In this document: positions 26,060 to 34,783 of the stretch, piece by piece | Layout of the letters: each line of letters begins with the position of its first letter | Position numbering within the stretch: the stretch's first letter is position 1 | Position numbers and translations under genes: made by a program | Origin: Paracoccaceae bacterium | Lineage (GTDB): Bacteria; Pseudomonadota; Alphaproteobacteria; Rhodobacterales; Rhodobacteraceae | Length of the DNA: 64,000 nucleotides | Direction of reading: 5' to 3' | Assembly: GCA_024742705.1 (NCBI GenBank) | Contig: JANSXZ010000003.1 | Coordinates: 62,001 to 126,000 of the forward strand | The notes under the pieces: model-generated | Databases searched by the model: none | The model's input: only the letters and a program-made list of their open reading frames with translations | What the model was told of the DNA's origin: nothing

Positions 26060-27229
26060 TCAGAACGGCAGGCCGATGTAATTCTCGGCCAGTTCGCGAC
26101 GTGCCGTTTCCGACTGTGACAGGTGGCGCAGCGTGGCCTTGCGCATCTGTGCGGCAAAACCGTCTTCGCCTTCGAACTGATGCAGCATGGTCGTCATCTG
26201 CCAACTGAACCGCATCGCCTTCCAGATCCGCGTCAGCGCGCGTTCGGAATAGGCGTCGATGCCGGCGGTGCGCCCGTGCCGGACCGCGTCAGCCAGCGCC
26301 TCGTGCAGATAGAACACATCCGACACCGCCAGGTTCAGCCCCTTGGCGCCCGTCGGCGGCACGATATGCGCGGCGTCGCCCACCAGAAACAGCCGCCCCC
26401 ACCGCAGCGGTTCACTGACGAAGGATCGCAGCGGCGCGATGGATTTTTCGATCGACGGGCCCGTGGTGAGGCCGGCCGAGACATCGGCGGGCAGGCACGA
26501 CCGCAGCTTGTCCCAGAACCGTGCGTCGCTCCAGTCTTCGACCCGGTCGCTCAGCGGCACCTGGACGTAGTACCGGCTGAGCGTGGCATTGCGCATCGAC
26601 GCCAGCGCAAAGCCGTTGGCCGAATTGGCATAGATCAGTTCCGGGTGTGCCGGGGGCGTGCGCGACAACAGCCCGAGCCAGCCGAAGGGGTAGACCCTTT
26701 CGAACATGCGGCGCCGGTTTTCGGGGATGGTGTTGCGGCTGACACCGTGGAACCCGTCACAACCGGCGATATAGGAACAGTCCAGCCGCCGCCGGTCGCC
26801 GTCGACGGTGTATTCGACATAGGGCGCGGCGCTGTCCACATCGTTGAGGATCACGTCCTCGACACCGTGCACGATCCGCGCGCCCATCGCGTCCTGCGCG
26901 GCGTAGAGATCGGCCGTCACCTCGGTCTGGCCATAGACGGTGACGGTCTTTCCGGTCAGTTCGGCAAAGTTGATGTGCACCATCAGATCATCGTCTGTCA
27001 GGTAACAGCCGTGGTGCGTGATGCCTTCGGCGGCCACCCGCGCGCCCACTCCGGCCGCGTGCAGCATGTCGACGGTGCCCGCCTCGAGCACGCCGGCGCG
27101 GATGCGCGACAGAACCCGGTCGCGGCTGGCCCGTTCCAGGATCACCGTGGACACCCCGGCGCGGTTCAGCAATTGCGACAGCAGCAACCCCGACGGCCCG
27201 CCTCCGATGATCGCGACTTCTGTCTTCAT
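26060..27229 (-). CDS. pobA: 4-hydroxybenzoate 3-monooxygenase
   Basis: This is a 389-residue flavoprotein hydroxylase, the usual PobA length. The FAD motif IIGGGPSGLLLSQLL is at residues 7-21, the conserved DG segment CDGFHGVSR near 160, and the second FAD motif GRLFLVGDAAHIVPPTGAKG near 280. It converts 4-hydroxybenzoate to protocatechuate with NADPH. It is divergent from an AraC regulator and upstream of pcaCHG. Confidence 0.96.
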   Translation of the reverse strand: MKTEVAIIGGGPSGLLLSQLLNRAGVSTVILERASRDRVLSRIRAGVLEAGTVDMLHAAGVGARVAAEGITHHGCYLTDDDLMVHINFAELTGKTVTVYGQTEVTADLYAAQDAMGARIVHGVEDVILNDVDSAAPYVEYTVDGDRRRLDCSYIAGCDGFHGVSRNTIPENRRRMFERVYPFGWLGLLSRTPPAHPELIYANSANGFALASMRNATLSRYYVQVPLSDRVEDWSDARFWDKLRSCLPADVSAGLTTGPSIEKSIAPLRSFVSEPLRWGRLFLVGDAAHIVPPTGAKGLNLAVSDVFYLHEALADAVRHGRTAGIDAYSERALTRIWKAMRFSWQMTTMLHQFEGEDGFAAQMRKATLRHLSQSETARRELAENYIGLPF

Positions 27230-27326
27230 GGCTGCGCCCCTCCCCGGTTGCCCTGGCCTGAAGGTCTAGCGGTTCACGGGGCCGGGAATAATGGCGTATC
27301 TGGGCCAAGTCTGGTACTTTTCGAAC

Positions 27327-28178
27327 ATGCACGCGAAAAACCCCATTCCGGCCTTCGGGCTTTATGGCGAGGCCGACGCCTTTCCCGATGTTATCCATTT
27401 CGAAAGCTTCTCGGCACGCGCGCCGCTGCACGACTGGCGTATCATGCCGCATCGGCACGACAACATCTGCCAGCTTTTCATTTTGAAGAACGGCCGCATG
27501 GATGCCACAGTGGATGGCACGCGCATCCTGCTGCAAGATCAGGGTTTCTTATATATACCAGAGCGTTGCGTGCATAACTTCGAATTTCAGCCGGGCACCG
27601 GCGGGGCGGTGTTCTCGCTTCCCGCCGACGTGGTCGGCGCACTGGCCCCGCACAGCCCGCAGATCCGCGAGGCGCTGTCGCAACCGGTCGCGGGGCCGGT
27701 CTGCGACGCGCTGCGCAGCCTGGGCGAACTGCTGGGCGCGGCTGCGGTTTCGGCCACGCCGTTCCGCAGCCAGAAGGCCGTGGCGCTTGCACATTCCGTG
27801 CTGGTGCTGGTGGCCGAAACCGCCGCCCGCGCGGACGCCGCCGCGCCGGCGCCGCGTTCGGCGAAACTGACCGCGCTGGAAACGCTGATCGCGCGGCACA
27901 TGGCCGACGGGTGGTCGGCGTCGGACTATGCCGATGCCCTGTCGATCAGCACCGGACACCTGAGCCGCTTGTGCCGCGCCGCGACCGGACGGGGCGCCGC
28001 CGCGCTGATCGAACAGCGCGTCATGCAGGAGGCCTGCCGCCTGCTGGCGTTCACCCGGTTGCCGGTGTCGCAGATCGGCTATCGGCTGGGCTACCTCGAT
28101 CCGTCGTATTTCTCGAAACGGTTCCACCGGGTGCAGGGCCGCACCCCGTCGCAATATCGTGCGGCGCTGACCCGCTAG
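27327..28178 (+). CDS. AraC-family regulator, probable PobR-type activator
   Basis: This is a 283-residue regulator. An N-terminal cupin-like sensor (HRHDNICQLFILKNGR near residue 38) is followed by a C-terminal double helix-turn-helix ending in YFSKRFHRVQGRTPSQYR. Start 27327 (MHAKNPIPAFGLYGEA) fits the family start IP.F.LYGE; an in-frame ATG at 27291 is also possible. Divergent from pobA across about 100 bp, so it very likely activates pobA in response to 4-hydroxybenzoate. Effector is inferred from position. Confidence 0.9.
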   Translation: MHAKNPIPAFGLYGEADAFPDVIHFESFSARAPLHDWRIMPHRHDNICQLFILKNGRMDATVDGTRILLQDQGFLYIPERCVHNFEFQPGTGGAVFSLPADVVGALAPHSPQIREALSQPVAGPVCDALRSLGELLGAAAVSATPFRSQKAVALAHSVLVLVAETAARADAAAPAPRSAKLTALETLIARHMADGWSASDYADALSISTGHLSRLCRAATGRGAAALIEQRVMQEACRLLAFTRLPVSQIGYRLGYLDPSYFSKRFHRVQGRTPSQYRAALTR

Positions 28179-28193
28179 GCCGTGCCGGCGCTG

Positions 28194-29081
28194 TCACGCG
28201 GTTTCGCCCAGGATGCGCAGGGCGTTTTCCTTCAGGATCAGCGGGCGCACCTCGTCCTTGAACGGTGCCGCCTCGAAATCGGCCAGCCAGCGGTCCGGCG
28301 TGATCGCCGGCCAGTCGGACCCGAACAGCATCTTCTTCTTGAGGATGGAGTTGGCGTATTTGATGAAAATCTCGGGGAAGTACTTGGGCGACCATCCCGA
28401 CATGTCGTAATACACATTCGGCTTGTGCTGGGCCACGGCCAGCCCCTCTTCGGTCCAGGGGAAACTGGGATGGGCCAGAACGATGGGCATGTCGGGAAAA
28501 TCCACCGCCACATCATCGAGATGCATCGGGTTGGAATACTTCAGCCGCATACCCATGCCACCGCGCATGCCCGATCCCACCCCGGTCTGGCCGGTGTGGA
28601 ACAGCGTGATCACACCCTCTTCGGCGCAAGCTTCCAGCACGGTATAGCACGCCTCGCGGTCGTTGGGATAAAACCCCTGCATGGTCGGATGAAACTTGAA
28701 CCCGCGCACACCGAATTCACGCACCAGGCGGCGCACCTCGCGGGCACCGGCGCGGCCCTTGTGCGGATCGACCGAGGCAAAGGGGATCAGCACATCGTCG
28801 TTTTCGGCGCAAAGCCCCGCGACCTCTTCGTTCGAATAGCGCCGGAAACCGGTCTCGCGGTCGGCATCGACGGGGAAAATCACCGCGGCGATGTTGCGCT
28901 CGCGGTAATACCCTGCGGTATCCTGCACCGTGGGCAACATGCCCTTGGCCCCGGCCGGGTTGCGGAAATAGGCGGCCATGCCAGCCTGAAACTCGTTGTA
29001 GCCATCGGTCCGGCATTCATTGCAAGGTTCTTCCGCGTGGGTATGGAAATCAATGGCTTGCACCTTGGAAAAATCGACCAT
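28194..29081 (-). CDS. Amidohydrolase 2 (TIM-barrel) family hydrolase
   Basis: This is a 295-residue metal-dependent hydrolase. The first metal motif is IDFHTHAEEPC (near residue 13) with later motifs GFKFHPTMQGFYP, VLAHPSFPW and the C-terminal MLFGSDWPAITP carrying the catalytic Asp. Close relatives include gamma-resorcylate decarboxylase-like enzymes and the hydrolases acting on 4-hydroxyphenyl-beta-ketoacyl-CoA in hydroxycinnamate side-chain removal. The divergent crotonase gene and the nearby pob/pca genes make the latter attractive. Start 29081 (MVDFSKVQ) was preferred to 29117. Confidence 0.85.
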   Translation of the reverse strand: MVDFSKVQAIDFHTHAEEPCNECRTDGYNEFQAGMAAYFRNPAGAKGMLPTVQDTAGYYRERNIAAVIFPVDADRETGFRRYSNEEVAGLCAENDDVLIPFASVDPHKGRAGAREVRRLVREFGVRGFKFHPTMQGFYPNDREACYTVLEACAEEGVITLFHTGQTGVGSGMRGGMGMRLKYSNPMHLDDVAVDFPDMPIVLAHPSFPWTEEGLAVAQHKPNVYYDMSGWSPKYFPEIFIKYANSILKKKMLFGSDWPAITPDRWLADFEAAPFKDEVRPLILKENALRILGETA

Positions 29082-29123
29082 CGCGGCCTCCGGCTGGGGT
29101 GTTTCGGGCAGTCTCAAAAATAG

Positions 29124-29158
29124 CTATACAGCAAAATTGTTTACCTATACAACAAAAT
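29124..29158. promoter_or_regulatory. Paired direct repeat in divergent promoter
   Basis: CTATACAGCAAAAT (29124-29137) and CTATACAACAAAAT (29145-29158) differ by one base and are 21 bp apart, two helical turns. They occupy a strikingly AT-rich island in the 100-bp gap between the amidohydrolase and crotonase genes. This arrangement suits a regulator binding the same DNA face twice; the MarR protein at 32022 is one candidate. Confidence 0.55.
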
Positions 29159-29181
29159 ACACACCCCGCAGGAGCATTGAC

Positions 29182-29970
29182 ATGACCGATGACACCGCCG
29201 CGCCCCGCGCTGTCACCCGCCTTGAGATCGACGGCGATATCGCCACGCTGACGTTTGACCGCGCCGACAAGCGCAACGCCATGAACGACGCGCTGATCGA
29301 TGCGCTGGACGCGTTCTTTTCGGCCCCGCCCGAAGGCGTGAACGCGGTGATCCTGCGCGGCGAAGGCGGGCATTTCTGCGCCGGGCTGGACCTTGCCGAA
29401 CACGAGCACCGCGCGCCGGTGGCGGGGGTGCATCATTCGCGCAACTGGCACCGGGTGTCGGACCTGATCGAATTCGGCGGCCTGCCGGTGATTTCGGTTC
29501 TGACCGGCGCGGTGATCGGGGGCGGGCTGGAAATCGCCACCTCGACCCATGTGCGCATCGCCGAACCTTCGGTGCGGTTCCAGCTGCCCGAGGGCCGGCG
29601 CGGCATCTTCGTGGGCGGCGGGGCGACAGTGCGCGTGGGCCGCATTCTGGGGGCCGACCGGATGCGCGAGATGATGCTGACCGGGCGCAACTACGGCGCC
29701 GAGGACGGGCTGCGCATGGGGCTGGCGCATTACGCGGTGGGCGAAGGCGAGGGCCTGCCCCTGGCCCGCGAACTGGCCCGCAAGGTCGCCGACAACGCGC
29801 CGTTCTCGAACTATCTGATGATCCAGGCGCTGCCGCGCATCGCCGACATGTCGCGCGGCGACGGTCTGTTCACCGAAAGCCTCGCCACCGCGATGAGCCA
29901 GACATCGGACGGCGCGCGCGAGGGTTTGCGCGCGTTCCTGGAAAAGCGCCCGCCCAACTTCCGCAAGTAG
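29182..29970 (+). CDS. Enoyl-CoA hydratase/isomerase (crotonase) family protein
   Basis: This is a 262-residue crotonase. Oxyanion-hole segments are LRGEGGHFCAGLDLAEH (near residue 63) and GAVIGGGLEIATSTHVRIA (near 113). The catalytic glutamate position is covered by LPEGRRGIFVGGG. The ATG at 29182 is preceded by an AGGAG site. It is divergent from the amidohydrolase, so it may hydrate the CoA ester of a hydroxycinnamate or similar side chain before hydrolysis. No acyl-CoA ligase is adjacent. Confidence 0.9.
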   Translation: MTDDTAAPRAVTRLEIDGDIATLTFDRADKRNAMNDALIDALDAFFSAPPEGVNAVILRGEGGHFCAGLDLAEHEHRAPVAGVHHSRNWHRVSDLIEFGGLPVISVLTGAVIGGGLEIATSTHVRIAEPSVRFQLPEGRRGIFVGGGATVRVGRILGADRMREMMLTGRNYGAEDGLRMGLAHYAVGEGEGLPLARELARKVADNAPFSNYLMIQALPRIADMSRGDGLFTESLATAMSQTSDGAREGLRAFLEKRPPNFRK

Positions 29971-30334
29971 CGCGCGCGGCGCCCGATCCGCCGGCTGGCC
30001 GGGCGCTTTGCCCCGCCGCCACGGGCAGGGCGCGCCCGGCCGCAAAGGCGGGGTGCGGTCGCGGCGGGACGCATGCGCCTTGTCATGCGGTTTCCTTCAC
30101 GCTCTTATGCGGCGCAACGGAGGCGGCCATGACCCAAGGCGCGGAACCACGCAAGCAACGCAGCGACAGATGTCGCGGTGCGCTTGGGGATCGGGCCGAA
30201 ACCGGGGCAATGCCGGCGGGCCGCCTGCGCCGGCGCGACACGCTCCGCCTCATGGCGCCCCGCCTCATGGCGCCCCCGCCCCTACTGCCCCCGCCTGTAC
30301 CGCCCCCGCCCATCACCAACAAGGATTTGCCCGA
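29971..30334. other. 364-bp gap between crotonase and sulfatase genes
   Basis: The stretch is very GC-rich. It contains an imperfect proline-codon-like run of CCGCCCCC blocks at about 30270-30312 and one short reading frame with a ribosome site (30129-30338, listed separately). No palindrome, RNA gene or mobile element was recognised. Confidence 0.5.
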
Positions 30335-30338
30335 ATGA
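30129..30338 (+). CDS. Possible small proline-rich leader ORF upstream of the sulfatase
   Basis: This is a 69-codon frame with a good GGAGG site 7 nt before its ATG, and its stop overlaps the sulfatase start as ATGA. These two signs of real translation are offset by a low-complexity, Arg-rich then Pro-rich product (MAPPPLLPPPVPPPP) resembling translated GC-rich spacer. It could be a coupling leader peptide or chance. Confidence 0.25.
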   Translation: MTQGAEPRKQRSDRCRGALGDRAETGAMPAGRLRRRDTLRLMAPRLMAPPPLLPPPVPPPPITNKDLPE

Positions 30339-31993
30339 CCGACCGCCCCAATGTCCTGTGGATCATGGCCGATCAACTGCGGTTCGACTATCTGGGCTGC
30401 TACGGCCATCCGCATCTGCACACGCCGCACATAGATGCGCTGGCCGCGCGCGGCGTGCGGTTTGCCAATGCCTATGTGCAATCGCCGGTTTGCGGCCCCT
30501 CGCGCATGTCGGCCTATACCGGGCGCTATGTGCGCAGCCACGGGTCTACCTGGAACGGTATGCCGCTGCGGATCGGCGAACCCACGCTGGGCGACCACCT
30601 GCGCGCCTCGGGCGCGCGCGCGGTTCTGGTGGGCAAGACGCATATGGTGGCCGACGCCGAAGGCATAGCATGGCTGGGCATCGATCCGGCCAGCGAAATC
30701 GGCGTGCGGCGCGCCGAATGCGGCTTTGAGGCCTTCGAACGCGACGACGGCCTGCACCCCGACAGCGCGCGGCAGAAATGGTCGGCCTATGACGATTACC
30801 TGGTCGCGCATGGTTATGACTCTGACAACCCGTGGGAGGATTTCGCCAATTCCGGGGTGGATGCCGATGGCGCGCTGCTGTCGGCCTGGCTGCTGAAGAA
30901 CTCGCGCATGCCCGCGAATGTGCCCGAGGCACATTCCGAAACCGCCTACATGACCGACCGCGCGATGGATTTCATGCGCGAGGCCAAGGCCGACGGGCGG
31001 CCCTGGGTGTGCCACCTGTCCTACATCAAACCGCACTGGCCCTACATCGTGCCCGCGCCCTATCACGAGATGTTCGATGAAAGCCACATCAAGGATCCGG
31101 TGCGCGCGCAGTCTGAACACGCCACCGATCATCCGCTGATGCGGGCCTATCTGAAGGCGCGGGTCTGCCGCAGCTTCGCGCGCGATCATGTGCGCAAGCA
31201 TGTGATCCCGGCCTATATGGGCCTGATCAAGCAGCTGGACGACAACCTGGGCCGGCTTTTCGCCTGGATGGACGCCGAAGGCCTGAGCCGCGACACGATC
31301 GTCGCCTTTACATCGGATCACGGCGATTACATGGGCGACCACTGGATGGGCGACAAGGATTTCTACCACGAGATGGCGGTGAAGGTGCCCCTGATCGTCG
31401 CCGATCCGCGCCCCGAGGCCGACGCCACGCGCAACACCGTCTCAGACGCGCTGGTGGAAATGATAGATCTGGCGCCAACCTTCATGGCCGCGCTGGGCTG
31501 TCCGGCCATGCCGCAGGTGATCGAAGGCCGCGATCTCACGCCGCTGCTGCACGGCCACGACGGGTTTTCACGCCGCTATGTGATCAGCGAACACGATTAT
31601 CACTGGTCGGAAATGGCGCGCGAACTCGCGGTGCCGCAGGCCGAGGCCCATACCACGATGATCTTCGATGGCCGCTGGAAGTACATCCGGTGCGAAGGGT
31701 TTCGCCCAGTGCTGTTCGATCTGGAAACCGACCCGGACGAAATCCATGACATCGGCGCATCGCAAACCGAAGACCATATCGCGGTGCGCGCGCGGATGGA
31801 GGCGGCGATGCTGCGCTGGGCGACGCGCCATCACACCCGCATCACCGCGACGCCTCAGGTTCTGGCCGGGCAGAAGCAGGCGGCCGAAACCGGCATCCTG
31901 ATCGGCTTCTGGGACGAAGAGGAATACGAGGCCGAAACCGGCAAGAGGTTCGATTCGCTCACCCCCGTCGGCCGGCCCCGGCCCTCGCCGTAA
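30335..31993 (+). CDS. Sulfatase-family hydrolase
   Basis: This is a 552-residue alkaline-phosphatase-superfamily enzyme. The sulfatase signature CGPSR starts at Cys53, which would be converted to formylglycine. Metal ligands are in NVLWIMADQLRFDYLGC at the N-terminus and in FTSDHGDYMGDHWMGDKD. The start at 30335 has an AAGGA site. The sequence is close to the arylsulfatase / phosphonate-monoester-hydrolase branch, so a sulfate ester, phosphodiester or phosphonate monoester are all possible substrates. No signal peptide is seen, so it is probably cytoplasmic. A maturation enzyme is not in the window. Confidence 0.9.
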   Translation: MTDRPNVLWIMADQLRFDYLGCYGHPHLHTPHIDALAARGVRFANAYVQSPVCGPSRMSAYTGRYVRSHGSTWNGMPLRIGEPTLGDHLRASGARAVLVGKTHMVADAEGIAWLGIDPASEIGVRRAECGFEAFERDDGLHPDSARQKWSAYDDYLVAHGYDSDNPWEDFANSGVDADGALLSAWLLKNSRMPANVPEAHSETAYMTDRAMDFMREAKADGRPWVCHLSYIKPHWPYIVPAPYHEMFDESHIKDPVRAQSEHATDHPLMRAYLKARVCRSFARDHVRKHVIPAYMGLIKQLDDNLGRLFAWMDAEGLSRDTIVAFTSDHGDYMGDHWMGDKDFYHEMAVKVPLIVADPRPEADATRNTVSDALVEMIDLAPTFMAALGCPAMPQVIEGRDLTPLLHGHDGFSRRYVISEHDYHWSEMARELAVPQAEAHTTMIFDGRWKYIRCEGFRPVLFDLETDPDEIHDIGASQTEDHIAVRARMEAAMLRWATRHHTRITATPQVLAGQKQAAETGILIGFWDEEEYEAETGKRFDSLTPVGRPRPSP

Positions 31994-32021
31994 ACCGGCC
32001 CTCGCCTTGGCAGGTGCGGGC

Positions 32022-32501
32022 CTAGCCGCCCCGCGCGCGGATCCGGCGCAGCAGCGCGATCAGTGTCGCGCGGTCCGTCGCGGTGAAATCCGCCAGCATC
32101 GCGTCTTCATGGGCGCGCACCGCCGCAACCGCTTCCGCCAGCGCGCCGCGTCCGGCGGCCGTGGGCACCAGCGCCTGCGCCCGCCGGTCGCCCGGCACGT
32201 CGGTGCGGCGGATCAGGCCGCGACGTTCGAGATCGTCGACGATGGCCACCAGACCCGACCGTTCGATGCCCAGCATCCGCGCCAGCGCGCTTTGGGTGAT
32301 ATCTGGATACTGCACCACCAGCGACAGCGCGGAGAACGTGCGGGGCGCCAGGCCGTCATCGCCCAGCGCGCGGCGGAAATCGTTCTGCACGGCGACATAG
32401 GCGCGTTTGAGGTTGTAGCCGACGAATTCCTCGAGAAGCGGCGTCGCCGGGTCGGCGCGGTCCGGGTCGGGGCCGTTGTCAGTCTGTCGCGCCCGCGCCA
32501 T
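32022..32501 (-). CDS. MarR-family transcriptional regulator
   Basis: This is a 159-residue winged-helix regulator. The recognition region is DITQSALARMLGIERSGLVAIVDDLERRGLIRR and the wing follows with DVPGDRRAQALVPTAAGR. Start 32501 (MARARQTDNG) was chosen; upstream codons to 32573 have no family match. MarR proteins of this group often sense aromatic acids or their CoA esters, which would fit the nearby hydroxycinnamate-like genes. It converges with the sulfatase gene. Confidence 0.88.
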   Translation of the reverse strand: MARARQTDNGPDPDRADPATPLLEEFVGYNLKRAYVAVQNDFRRALGDDGLAPRTFSALSLVVQYPDITQSALARMLGIERSGLVAIVDDLERRGLIRRTDVPGDRRAQALVPTAAGRGALAEAVAAVRAHEDAMLADFTATDRATLIALLRRIRARGG

Positions 32502-32591
32502 CGGCGTCCTTCCGCTGCAAAGCCCAGCCATAGCCGACACCGCGAACCGAGTAAACGGGCGCGCGCCGCACATCCGCCGGCCAGCCCCGGA

Positions 32592-33500
32592 TCAACGCCC
32601 CAGCGCGGCCTCGAACTCGCGCCATTCGCCCTTGCTCATCCCCGAGTTTTCCTGATCCACGGTTTCGCCGCGCAGCATGCGCCGCACGCAGTCCAGCGCC
32701 GGCGCCGACAGCTGCGCCCCGCCCAGCCGGTAATCTTCGAAGGCGCGGTAGGCAAAAGGCACCCAATCGGCGACCAGCCGGCAGATCTGATCGGCATAGA
32801 CACGGATTTCATACTGCGCATGGGCGTCCGCGCGCAGCCGCAGGAAATGGAACAGGTTGTGCAGATCCACCTTCCAGTACCATTGCGTGTAGATATTGGC
32901 GGGCAGGTTCATCCGCGCCAGTTCGCGGGCCAGACCGGCCTGCCCGTCCTGACTGATCATCGCTTCATAGTTGTCATAGGCGCGCGCGCTGTCGGCCTTC
33001 AGGATTTCCAGAACCCGCGCCGCTTCGGCCCCTTCCAGAACACCGCCCCGGCCCTGGTTGTTCACCGTGCTCTGGGCGTTCACATGGTCGGGTTCGGGAA
33101 TATAGAACTCGCGATCGAGGATCGAATACCGCGCCGAATACTCGTTCACGTTGGCGGTGCGGTGGCGGATCCATTGCCGCGCCACGAAGACCGGCAGCTT
33201 GACGTGCAGCTTGATCTCGCACATCTCGAAGGGCGTGGAATGCCAGTGCCGCATCAGATATCGGATCAGGCCTTCGTCGTTCTGGACGGATTTGGTGCCG
33301 CGCCCATAGCTGACGCGCGCCGCCTGGCAGATCGCCGCGTCGTCGCCCATATAATCGATCACCCGCACGAACCCGTGGTCGAGCACGCCGAACGCCGTGT
33401 AGAGATGCTGTTCGATCCCCGGCGAAACCGCGCGGCGCGTCGGCTGGCTCAGGGCGCGCTGCGCTTCGATTTCGGACAGCTGTTCGGGTGACAGTGGCAT
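32592..33500 (-). CDS. thyX: FAD-dependent thymidylate synthase
   Basis: This is a 302-residue flavoenzyme that makes dTMP from dUMP using methylene-THF and NADPH. The diagnostic ThyX motif [14 protein letters not shown] is at about residues 107-120. C-terminal [13 protein letters not shown] matches the family. It replaces the ThyA enzyme in many alphaproteobacteria. It is divergent from the surface-lipoprotein gene. Confidence 0.97.
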   Translation of the reverse strand: MPLSPEQLSEIEAQRALSQPTRRAVSPGIEQHLYTAFGVLDHGFVRVIDYMGDDAAICQAARVSYGRGTKSVQNDEGLIRYLMRHWHSTPFEMCEIKLHVKLPVFVARQWIRHRTANVNEYSARYSILDREFYIPEPDHVNAQSTVNNQGRGGVLEGAEAARVLEILKADSARAYDNYEAMISQDGQAGLARELARMNLPANIYTQWYWKVDLHNLFHFLRLRADAHAQYEIRVYADQICRLVADWVPFAYRAFEDYRLGGAQLSAPALDCVRRMLRGETVDQENSGMSKGEWREFEAALGR

Positions 33501-33548
33501 ATGCGTCCTTTCCGTTGCCGGCCCGGAGGCCGCAATATGAGTCGTGTT

Positions 33549-33597
33549 AATACCTTATCTTGCTGGAGAGGCCCGTAAAACCTCTAGATCGGGTATT
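33549..33597 (+). promoter_or_regulatory. Nested inverted repeats in divergent thyX / lipoprotein gap
   Basis: An outer pair AATACC (33549-33554) and GGTATT (33592-33597) encloses an inner hairpin AGAGG (33567-33571) / CCTCT (33581-33585) with a 9-nt AT-rich loop. As RNA this would fold as a two-level stem in the leader of either divergent gene. It could be an attenuator or protein site; the function is unknown. Confidence 0.35.
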
Positions 33598-33647
33598 GCA
33601 TTTGTGCCAGAACAGCCGCGGAAAAACCCCTGCCGCCGCAAACCGGG

Positions 33648-33663
33648 ATTGACTTTTTTCAAT
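33648..33663. promoter_or_regulatory. AT-rich inverted repeat upstream of lipoprotein gene
   Basis: ATTGA-CTTTTT-TCAAT is a 5-6-5 inverted repeat about 55 bp before the lipoprotein start, overlapping a TTGACT hexamer that could be a -35 element. A metal regulator such as a Fur-family protein would be one guess, given the TbpB-like product, but the match to any known box is weak. Confidence 0.3.
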
Positions 33664-33717
33664 TGATGTCGCCCCTTACACAAAAAACATAAAGTCCACA
33701 AACCGAGGCAGGCAGTT

Positions 33718-34773
33718 ATGAACAAATATATCGTCGCAGCGGCGGCGGGGCTATTGGTGTCCGCGTGCAGTTCGGACGGCACCAACCCGTTCACCCAGAA
33801 TCAGGCCGACTCGGCGACCGGCGGCGGCACCACCGACGGCACCACCGACACCGGCACCGACATCAGCGGCGACCGCACGTTGCCACCGGGCACCGCATCG
33901 CCCAGCGCCGCCTTCGCGCTGTTCCGGTCGGAAGGCGAAAGCACCGAAACCGTCGGCAACGGCTTTGCGCGCGATGTCACCTACAACGCCGCCGACGATA
34001 CGTTCACCGTCGACAATCTCGGGTTCGACGGTGACAACACCTATGCACGCGGCACCGCCGTGGGCAGCCTTGGCCCCTATGCCGTCTACGAGGCCGATCA
34101 GCAGTTTCCCGACACGCTGACCGCGAACCCGGTCAACCAGTTCACCCACCGCGCCATTTACGGCATCAGCCCCTCGACCAACACGCAGTTCGCCATCGTG
34201 CGGACCGGCGCATATGTGGATTACGGGTTCGGCGGCTTTGTCTATCAGCGCTCGAACGCGGTGACGCTGCCGACGACCGGACAGGCGCTGTACAATGGCG
34301 TCATGGCCGGGATGCGCGATTTCCAGGGGCGCGGCGGCCTGGAATACACCACCTCCGACATCGCCATCGCAATTGACTTCGACGATTTCAACGACACCAC
34401 CGGCACCCGCGGCGATGCGGTGCGCGGCACGATTTCGAACCGTCTGATCTATGACATCAACGGCACCGATATCACCGAAACCGTTCTGACGCGGATCGAA
34501 GAGGAAAACGACATCACGCTGAATTCGGTGCCGGTGGCCACCTTCACCGTCAGCCCCGGCGTCATGGACGACAACGGCGAAATCCTCGGAACGGTCCAGA
34601 GCTATTACACCGACAGCACCGGCACCACGCAGGTCTTCGAACAGGGCAACTATTATGCCATCGTCTCGGGCGATACCGCCGAGGAAATCGTCGGCATCGT
34701 CGTGCTGGAAAGCACGCTGGACCCGGCTGCAACCAGCACGCGCGAAACCGGCGGGTTCATCGTCTATCGCTAG
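33718..34773 (+). CDS. TbpB-like surface lipoprotein, probable Slam substrate
   Basis: This is a 351-residue lipoprotein. The signal peptide ends in the lipobox LVSAC with Cys17, followed by a Gly/Thr-rich flexible linker (residues about 30-55). The rest is mainly beta, and the segment ALYNGVMAGMRDF, then DIAIAIDFDDFND and GDAVRGTISN, resembles the C-terminal 8-strand barrel of transferrin-binding-protein-B-like lipoproteins. It is 10 bp upstream of a Slam-type translocator, so I infer surface display by a type XI (Slam) system. Ligand unknown. No TonB receptor is adjacent. Confidence 0.8.
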   Translation: MNKYIVAAAAGLLVSACSSDGTNPFTQNQADSATGGGTTDGTTDTGTDISGDRTLPPGTASPSAAFALFRSEGESTETVGNGFARDVTYNAADDTFTVDNLGFDGDNTYARGTAVGSLGPYAVYEADQQFPDTLTANPVNQFTHRAIYGISPSTNTQFAIVRTGAYVDYGFGGFVYQRSNAVTLPTTGQALYNGVMAGMRDFQGRGGLEYTTSDIAIAIDFDDFNDTTGTRGDAVRGTISNRLIYDINGTDITETVLTRIEEENDITLNSVPVATFTVSPGVMDDNGEILGTVQSYYTDSTGTTQVFEQGNYYAIVSGDTAEEIVGIVVLESTLDPAATSTRETGGFIVYR

Positions 34774-34783
34774 GTGAAGCGGC

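Noticed and set aside
30270-30312. Repeat array or promoter made of CCGCCCCC blocks
   Set aside because: The blocks are irregular and look like low-complexity GC-rich spacer with no fixed unit.
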